Notes under the pieces: generated by a model
Databases searched by the model: none
The model's input: only the letters and a program-made list of their open reading frames with translations
Told to the model about the DNA's origin: nothing
Made by a program: the position numbers and the translations under genes
Part shown: positions 58,881 through 64,000 of the stretch, one piece after another
Layout of the letters: the number at the start of each line of letters is the position of its first letter
Numbering within the stretch: position 1 is the first letter of the stretch
Origin: Hymenobacter nitidus
GTDB taxonomy: Bacteria > Bacteroidota > Bacteroidia > Cytophagales > Hymenobacteraceae
NCBI RefSeq assembly: GCF_020447315.1
Contig: NZ_JAJADQ010000003.1
Coordinates: 434,001 to 498,000 of the forward strand
Direction: 5' to 3'
DNA: 64,000 bases

Positions 58881-59255
58881 ATGAAGTACTCGATTGATAA
58901 AAAGGAAACTTACACGATTATCACCATTGACGAGAAGAAGCTCGACACCACAGTAGCTCCGGACCTGAAATCGGAATTCGTGAAGCTGAATGCTGAAGGC
59001 ATCAATAACCTGATTCTGGATCTGGGCAACGTAAAGTACACCGACTCGTCGGGCCTCAGCTCTATCCTGATTGCCAACCGTCTGTGCAACTCGACCGGCG
59101 GCCTGCTGGTGCTCACCGGCCTGCAAGACCACGTCATGAAGCTTATTACCATCTCCAAGCTGGAGTCGGTACTGCACATTCTGCCCACCGTGGAAGAAGG
59201 CATCGACCGGATTTTCCTGCACGCCATCGAGCGGGACCTGACCAGCAAAGAGTAG
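58881..59255 (+). CDS. STAS domain anti-anti-sigma factor-like protein
   Basis: The 124-residue STAS-fold protein begins YSIDKKETYTIITIDEKKLD and carries the phosphorylatable-serine region YTDSSGLSSILIANRLC and the C-terminal helix ESVLHILPTVEEGIDRIFL. Such proteins bind anti-sigma kinases of the SpoIIAB/RsbW type; no such kinase or sigma factor lies beside it. TACCTTCG at 58843-58850 is a candidate -7 box. Confidence 0.92.
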   Translation: MKYSIDKKETYTIITIDEKKLDTTVAPDLKSEFVKLNAEGINNLILDLGNVKYTDSSGLSSILIANRLCNSTGGLLVLTGLQDHVMKLITISKLESVLHILPTVEEGIDRIFLHAIERDLTSKE

Positions 59256-59388
59256 TTTAACTAGAAGCTGTAAGCTGTTGGCGGTTAGCTGTTAGTTTTC
59301 TGAACTAGCGACTAACGGCCAGCAGCTTTTTCTTTTTTCTCATCTTTAAAAAGGCGAACGGCCCACCGCTACTAGCTACCAGCTTATT
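59256..59388. repeat. Palindrome of AGCTGTTAG-type words before the RNase Z gene
   Basis: Arms 59272-59295 and 59305-59328 are inverted copies (19 of 24 matching) with a nine-base loop. A T-rich stretch follows, so it can terminate the STAS gene. Word fragments (CTACTAGCTACCAGCTTA) continue up to the TTG start codon of the RNase Z gene. Confidence 0.65.
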
Positions 59389-60306
59389 TTGGAGTTTGAG
59401 TTGAAAATTCTGGGCAGTGCCTCGGCCACTCCCTTCCTCAATCGGCACCATACCGCGCAGGTGCTGACGGTGGGCAACCAGTCCTACCTGATTGACTGTG
59501 GTGAAGGCACCCAGCGCCGGTTGGTGGAGTATAAAGTCCGGCACCAGCGCCTGAACACCATCTTTATTTCCCACCTGCACGGCGACCATTTCTTTGGGCT
59601 GTTCGGGCTGCTTTCTACCATGCACCTGCAGGGCCGCACCGAGCCGGTGCAGCTCTTCGGCCCGGCTGGCCTCGACGAGATTCTGACCACGCAGTTTCGC
59701 TATTCCCATACCCAGCTCTCGTTCGACCTGCAGTTCACCGCCGTCGACCCCGACCAGCACGCCCTGGTGTATGAGGACCGCCTGCTCACGGTGCATACCC
59801 TGCCCATGCGCCACCGCATTCCGTGCTGCGGCTACCTGTTCCGGGAAAAGCCCAAGCGCCGCCACCTCGACAAAAACCGCCTGCCCGAGGGCCTCACGCC
59901 CACGCAGCTGGGCCGCTTGGCCCAGGGCGACGACCTGCACGACGAGGCCGGCACCCTGCTGGTGAGCAACACCGACGTGACCACCGAGCCGAACCACTCG
60001 CGCAGCTACGCCTTCTGCTCCGATACGCTCTACACCGAAAGCCTGGCCGAACTGGTACGGGGTGTGGACCTGCTCTACCACGAAGCTACTTTCCTGGACG
60101 ATATGCGCGAGCGGGCCGCTACCACGCACCATTCCACTGCCCGCCAGGCCGGGCTGTTTGCCCGCCAGGCCCAGGCCCGCCACTTGCTTATCGGGCACTT
60201 CTCCTCCCGCTACCGCGACCTAGAGCCGCTGCTGCTGGAAGCCCAGACCGTGTTTGAGCCGGTAGAGCTGGCTACGGAGGGTAAGACGGTCAGCATTCCG
60301 GAGTAA
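59389..60306 (+). CDS. rnz: Ribonuclease Z
   Basis: The 305-residue tRNA 3'-end processing endonuclease of the metallo-beta-lactamase fold has the zinc motif HLHGDHFFG, the tRNase Z features RRHLDKNRLPEG and DLLYHEATFLDD, and a C-terminal HFSSRYRDLEPLL. The start codon is TTG 59389; no ATG lies between it and the essential N-terminal ILGSASATP. Repeat words run right up to it. It acts in the cytoplasm on tRNA precursors. Confidence 0.93.
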   Translation: MEFELKILGSASATPFLNRHHTAQVLTVGNQSYLIDCGEGTQRRLVEYKVRHQRLNTIFISHLHGDHFFGLFGLLSTMHLQGRTEPVQLFGPAGLDEILTTQFRYSHTQLSFDLQFTAVDPDQHALVYEDRLLTVHTLPMRHRIPCCGYLFREKPKRRHLDKNRLPEGLTPTQLGRLAQGDDLHDEAGTLLVSNTDVTTEPNHSRSYAFCSDTLYTESLAELVRGVDLLYHEATFLDDMRERAATTHHSTARQAGLFARQAQARHLLIGHFSSRYRDLEPLLLEAQTVFEPVELATEGKTVSIPE

Positions 60307-60383
60307 TTTTTAGAGCTAAGGACTGAGAGCTTATAGCTTAGACCTCTTCTCCGTTCTTAGCTCTCACGTCTAAGCTCTTTTCT
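60307..60383. repeat. Palindrome of AGAGCTTAG-type words before yhhQ
   Basis: Arms 60312-60337 and 60353-60378 are inverted copies (19 of 26 matching). It fills the entire RNase Z-yhhQ gap and ends five bases before the TTG start codon of yhhQ. Confidence 0.65.
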
Positions 60384-61130
60384 TTGAACACCTACGCCCA
60401 CAAGAAAACCCAGCTCTACCTGGTACTGAGCGGTATTTTCATCGTTAATGCCCTGCTGGCCGAAATCATCGGCGTCAAAATCTTCTCCCTGGAGCCCCTT
60501 ATTGGCCGCCCCGATAACCTGACGGCGGGCGTGCTGATCTGGCCGGTGGTATTCGTCACGACGGACATCATCAATGAGTACTTCGGCAAGGAAGGTGTGC
60601 TGCGCGTGAGCTACCTCACCGCCGCTCTCATTTTGTTTGCCTTCCTGGTTATTTATGCCACTACCAAGCTGCCGCCGGCCGCTTTCTGGCTCGATGTGAA
60701 CAGCAAAGACCCGCAGGGCCAGTCCATCAACATCGACTTTGCCTACCAGATGATTTTCCGGCAGGGTCTGGGCATTATTGCCGGCTCCCTGACGGCCTTT
60801 GCCATCGGGCAGGTGCTCGATGCCACCGTGTTTCAGACGCTGCGCCGCGCCACCAAGGGCCGCTTCGTCTGGCTGCGCGCCACCGGCTCCACGCTCGTGT
60901 CGCAGCTCGTGGACAGCTTCGTGGTGCTGTTCGTGGCCTTCTACGTGTTCGGCAACTGGAGCTTCGAGCAGGTGCTGGACGTGGCCAACACCAACTACTG
61001 GTATAAATTTGCGGCGGCTATTCTGCTCACGCCCGTGCTGTATCTGGCCCACTTCCTGATTGACCGGTACCTGGGCCACGACGAAACGGTGGAATTGCAG
61101 CAGGAAGCCGCGGCCGACGTGAGCGTATAA
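60384..61130 (+). CDS. yhhQ: Queuosine precursor transporter
   Basis: The 248-residue inner-membrane protein has about six membrane segments and is of the QPT/YhhQ family, which imports queuosine precursors for tRNA modification. Motifs include LLAEIIGVKIFSLEPLIGRP, WPVVFVTTDIINEYFGKEGVLRVSYL and ATGSTLVSQLVDSFVVLFVAFYVFG. It starts at TTG 60384. A position between RNase Z and trpS is consistent with, though not proof of, a tRNA-related neighbourhood. Confidence 0.92.
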   Translation: MNTYAHKKTQLYLVLSGIFIVNALLAEIIGVKIFSLEPLIGRPDNLTAGVLIWPVVFVTTDIINEYFGKEGVLRVSYLTAALILFAFLVIYATTKLPPAAFWLDVNSKDPQGQSINIDFAYQMIFRQGLGIIAGSLTAFAIGQVLDATVFQTLRRATKGRFVWLRATGSTLVSQLVDSFVVLFVAFYVFGNWSFEQVLDVANTNYWYKFAAAILLTPVLYLAHFLIDRYLGHDETVELQQEAAADVSV

Positions 61131-61158
61131 TCTTGATTTTTGTAGTTATATCCCGCAA

Positions 61159-61800
61159 ATGCGACTTTTCTACGTGGCCCTCGGGCTGCTGCTACCCCAG
61201 CTGGCAGCTGCCCAATTCAACACGTTCCAGCCCGGCTCCTACGTGCTCAGCAGCGACCAGACGGTGCATACGGCCCCCAAGCTCAAGCTTCGGGGCTCCG
61301 ATGAGCTGGTCGTGAAAAACGCGGCGGGCCAAACGGCTCAGTTCACCCCCAGCGACGTATCCTGGTTTCGGATGGGGCCGCGCAAGTACATTAGCGTGGG
61401 CAGCTTCTACGTTTCTGTGGGCCTGGGGGGCGAATCGGTGGAGGAGGCCTTTGTGCAACTGCTCGACAGCGGCAGCGTGCTGCTGCTGCGCTACGAGGCC
61501 TCCATGACCCGCCCCATGACCATGAGCCCTGGCGGGGGCATGAATGGCGGGGGTAACGCCACATACAATATCTTCCTGCTGCGCCGGACCACTGAACGAA
61601 CCCTGAAGCAGATTCCCGGCAACCGCCTGGGCGGCGGCGGAACCAAGTTTCGGGATGCCATCCTGCCTTACCTGGCCCAGCGCCCCGACCTGATTAAGCT
61701 CGTAGAAGATAAAACCGTGACCCTGGACAATATTGAGGGCATCATTCACGCGCTGAACACCGGGCAACCCTACGCCATAATTGCCCCATATACCTACTAA
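61159..61800 (+). CDS. Secreted protein of unknown function
   Basis: The 213-residue protein has a signal peptide (1-19, AAAQF). The mature chain is strand-rich (GSYVLSSDQTVHTAPKLKLRGSDELVVKN, VSWFRMGPRKYISVGSFYVSVG), has a Gly/Met-rich turn (MSPGGGMNGGGN) and ends with a helical segment (DLIKLVEDKTVTLDNIEGIIHALNTG). No family is recognised. It lies 28 bp after yhhQ and 20 bp before trpS, so probably within one transcript. Confidence 0.65.
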   Translation: MRLFYVALGLLLPQLAAAQFNTFQPGSYVLSSDQTVHTAPKLKLRGSDELVVKNAAGQTAQFTPSDVSWFRMGPRKYISVGSFYVSVGLGGESVEEAFVQLLDSGSVLLLRYEASMTRPMTMSPGGGMNGGGNATYNIFLLRRTTERTLKQIPGNRLGGGGTKFRDAILPYLAQRPDLIKLVEDKTVTLDNIEGIIHALNTGQPYAIIAPYTY

Positions 61801-61820
61801 CTCCGCTTTTCCCTTTTCCA

Positions 61821-62801
61821 ATGTCCCGCATCCTCACCGGCATTCAAAGCACCGGCCGGCCCCATTTGGGCAACCTGCTCGGCGCCATTCTGCCCGCCAT
61901 CGAGCTGTCGAAAAACGCGGCCAATGAGTCGCTCTACTTCATTGCCGACCTGCACTCCCTGACCACCGTGCGCGACGCCGAGCTGCTGCGCCAGAACACC
62001 TACGCCGTAGCCGCCGCCTGGCTGGCCTGCGGCTTCGACACGGAGAAAAACCTGTTTTACCGCCAGTCGGATGTGCCGCAGGTGGCCGAGCTGACGTGGT
62101 ATCTGTCGTGCTTCACGCCCTACCCCATGCTGGCCAACGCCCACTCGTTCAAGGACAAGTCGGACCGGCTTTCCGACGTGAATGCGGGCCTGTTTACCTA
62201 CCCCGTGCTCATGGCCGCCGATATTCTGCTCTACGACGCCGACATCGTACCCGTGGGCAAAGACCAGATTCAGCACCTGGAAATTGCCCGCGACATTGCC
62301 TCCACCTTCAACAACCGCTACGGCGAAACCTTCGTGCTGCCCCAGGCCCGCGTCGATGCCGAGCTAATGACCATTCCCGGCCTCGACGGGCAGAAGATGA
62401 GCAAGAGCTACGGCAACATCATCGACATCTTCGCCGACGACAAAGCCCTGCTCAAAACCATTCGCAGCATCGTCTCGGACAGCACCCCGCTGGAGGAGCC
62501 CAAAAATCCCGACGCCGATACCACGTTCAAGCTGTATTCCCTGCTGGCCACGGCCGAGGAAACGGCCGAAATGCGCCTGCGTTACGAGGCCGGTAACTAT
62601 GGCTACGGCCACGCCAAGAAAGAGCTTTATGAGCTGATTCTGCGCCGTTTTGCCACCGAGCGGGAGCAGTTCAACTTCTATATGAATAACCTGCCCGAAG
62701 TAGATAAAAAGCTGGCCGAAGGTGCCCGCAAAGCCCAGGCCTACGGCAGCGAAGTGCTGAACAACGTGCGCGAAAAAGTAGGCTACGGAAGGAGAATGTG
62801 A
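61821..62801 (+). CDS. trpS: Tryptophanyl-tRNA synthetase
   Basis: The 326-residue class I aminoacyl-tRNA synthetase charges tRNA-Trp. The HIGH-equivalent is TGRPHLGNLLGAI near the N-terminus and the KMSKS loop is K192-S196. FIADLHSLTTV and VPVGKDQIQHLEIARDIA are also typical. It is of the normal bacterial length. It is the last gene before copy E of the repeat element. Confidence 0.96.
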   Translation: MSRILTGIQSTGRPHLGNLLGAILPAIELSKNAANESLYFIADLHSLTTVRDAELLRQNTYAVAAAWLACGFDTEKNLFYRQSDVPQVAELTWYLSCFTPYPMLANAHSFKDKSDRLSDVNAGLFTYPVLMAADILLYDADIVPVGKDQIQHLEIARDIASTFNNRYGETFVLPQARVDAELMTIPGLDGQKMSKSYGNIIDIFADDKALLKTIRSIVSDSTPLEEPKNPDADTTFKLYSLLATAEETAEMRLRYEAGNYGYGHAKKELYELILRRFATEREQFNFYMNNLPEVDKKLAEGARKAQAYGSEVLNNVREKVGYGRRM

Positions 62802-63030
62802 GAAATGTGGCTTATATGCTGATGTGGGCAATGTGGTGGAATGTGCTAAACGCTCGTGTCATGGCCAGCAAAGCGCGGACCTCTGCCTCCTGCGCAGGTC
62901 GCCCTGACCTTTTACTAGAAAGCCCTTTACTACCGCGGTAGTAAAGGGCTTTTCACTCTAGAAGGCTCCGCAAATTCTAGAAGACGGGTTGCCTCGGCTC
63001 ATGCCTCGCCATAACACAAACATTAGCACA
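62802..63030. repeat. Composite nested palindrome, copy E
   Basis: This fills the gap between convergent genes. The central 34 bp at 62919-62952 is a perfect palindrome (AAAGCCCTTTACTACCG and its complement), extended by CTAGA and TTCAC flanks. The inner arms are degenerate. Outer words ATATGCTGATGTGG, AATGTGG and AATGTGCTAAA on the left mirror ACATTAGCACATTA on the right. Confidence 0.85.
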
Positions 63031-63894
63031 TTAATACACCAGCCCGTCGACGGAATGGCGCTGCTCGGTGGAGAAGCTGAAGCCGACTTTGCTGCCGCGG
63101 CTGACTTGCTGGTTTTCGACTTTCTGCTTGACGGTGATTTTCTGAATGTCCTGCATGGGCGGGGCAATCAGGTCGTTGTTGACGGCCGCAATCATGGCGC
63201 TTTCCACGAATAGGCGCATCATGTCGGGCGTAATCAGGTTGTCGGCCATGTCGTTGTCGGGCAGCTCCAGCTGCTGCACGCCCTCCAGGTAGTAGTGGTT
63301 TTCGATGTTGATCAACAGGCGGCCCACCAGGTAGCCCGGGTCATTCATGCGCTGGTACTTGATGCTGTCGGCCATGAAATTGTAGGCCATGATGTGCCCG
63401 AAAAACCGCCGCCGGAAGTCCGCCTCCACGTATTTCGACGCCATCGGGCCGTAGTCCTCGGCAAAGGTGACGATGTTGGAGTGCATCACAAAAATGAGCA
63501 AGTCACCGCTGAACTTGATGTGAAACTCCATGTCGTTCACGGGGCGGTACTCAATCAGCACGTTCGAGTCGACGGGTGTAATCTTGCGGCTCAGCTCCAC
63601 CACCAGTTCCTGCGACACGAGCCGCAGCATGTCGAAAGCGGCGCGGGTGTTGCGGAAAATAGCCTGCTTGGCAATAGACTTCTGCTGCAGGCCCTCAAAA
63701 ATCTGGTCGAGACGGTCGGCCGGCGCTTCGGTGGGCGAGCCGGGTGCAGCCGTGGGCAGGTTGTTGGTCGCCGTGGCCCCGGCCTGCGCCTCGACCGGGG
63801 GCGTGGCACCGGGCGCCGGCGTCGTGGTTTCGGTCGTGGCTGCTATGTTTTCAATCGTCGGAGGCGTTGCAGAAGGCGGGGTTGTATGGGGCAT
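63031..63894 (-). CDS. Conserved protein with disordered N-terminus
   Basis: The 287-residue protein has an Ala/Pro/Thr-rich N-terminal 65 residues followed by a folded region. Recognisable stretches are EGLQQKSIAKQAIFRNTRAAFDML, NDMEFHIKFSGDLLIFVMHSNIVTFAED, FFGHIMAYNFMADSIKYQRMNDPGYLVGRLLIN and IQKITVKQKVENQQVSRGSK. I believe it is a conserved Bacteroidota protein of unknown function. ATG 63894 follows a good promoter. Confidence 0.7.
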   Translation of the reverse strand: MPHTTPPSATPPTIENIAATTETTTPAPGATPPVEAQAGATATNNLPTAAPGSPTEAPADRLDQIFEGLQQKSIAKQAIFRNTRAAFDMLRLVSQELVVELSRKITPVDSNVLIEYRPVNDMEFHIKFSGDLLIFVMHSNIVTFAEDYGPMASKYVEADFRRRFFGHIMAYNFMADSIKYQRMNDPGYLVGRLLINIENHYYLEGVQQLELPDNDMADNLITPDMMRLFVESAMIAAVNNDLIAPPMQDIQKITVKQKVENQQVSRGSKVGFSFSTEQRHSVDGLVY

Positions 63895-63955
63895 AAGCAA
63901 GGGAAATCGATGGACAAAAGCTGGCCCGCCGGCCGAAGACCACGGCAAACCAATT

Positions 63956-63987
63956 GAAATGTAACAACCCCGCACCCTTGTTTGCAA
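63956..63987 (-). promoter_or_regulatory. Promoter of the conserved protein gene
   Basis: On the minus strand, TTG (63985-63987) is 21 bp from TACATTTC (63956-63963), one mismatch from TAnnTTTG, 61 bp before the ATG. Confidence 0.55.
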
Positions 63988-64000
63988 GGTCCAAACGGGT

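Noticed and set aside
62802..63030. Insertion sequence or tRNA gene in the large palindromic gap
   Set aside because: There is no transposase, no target-site duplication that I can see, and no cloverleaf; the symmetry fits the repeat family instead.

Overview
The window reads as chromosomal DNA of a GC-rich member of the Bacteroidota, most probably Hymenobacteraceae (Hymenobacter-like). The evidence is a type IX secretion C-terminal sorting domain, TonB-dependent receptors with CarboxypepD_reg-like N-termini, LytS/LytTR two-component pairs, a GT3-type glycogen synthase, menaquinone genes, and promoters resembling the Bacteroidota TTG-N19..21-TAnnTTTG pattern. I call 57 protein genes. I see no rRNA, tRNA, CRISPR array, transposase or phage gene.

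Layout. 1-6.3 kb (minus): TonB receptor, pyruvate dehydrogenase E2 (pdhC), a small unknown protein, a histidine phosphatase. 6.3-15.2 kb (plus): a menaquinone cluster (MenI-like thioesterase, menF, menD, menB, then menE after four unrelated small genes). 15.5-18.9 kb: an M49 dipeptidyl-peptidase III-like lipoprotein and small envelope proteins. 19-28 kb: an ABA4-like and another membrane protein, two paralogous LytS/LytTR pairs facing each other, a TPR-like secreted protein and a TonB receptor. 28.3-36.8 kb: glycosyltransferase, type IX-secreted propeller protein, pirin, aldo/keto reductase, Tat-exported Gfo/Idh/MocA oxidoreductase, GH43 lipoprotein. 37-52.5 kb: sensor kinase, two S41 peptidases, PAS protein, two GNAT acetyltransferases, M28 peptidase, YfcC-like transporter and several unknowns. 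52.6-64 kb: GH13 + GT3 glycogen genes, fasciclin protein, DUF4198 protein, STAS protein, RNase Z, queuosine-precursor transporter, trpS, conserved unknown.

The most notable content is between genes. Five intergenic regions (22.4, 23.4, 35.4, 50.9 and 62.8 kb) hold copies of one nested-palindrome element built round an AAAGCCCTTT/AAAGGGCTTT hairpin. Four lie exactly between convergent genes and one splits a kinase from its response regulator. Other gaps carry palindromes of the same architecture made from different short 'words'. A second notable signal is a 33-bp element found upstream of both the TonB receptor and the TPR-like gene beside the LytTR system. It sits exactly 29 bp from a matching -7 motif and contains 21-bp-spaced half-sites, so it is a candidate response-regulator operator.
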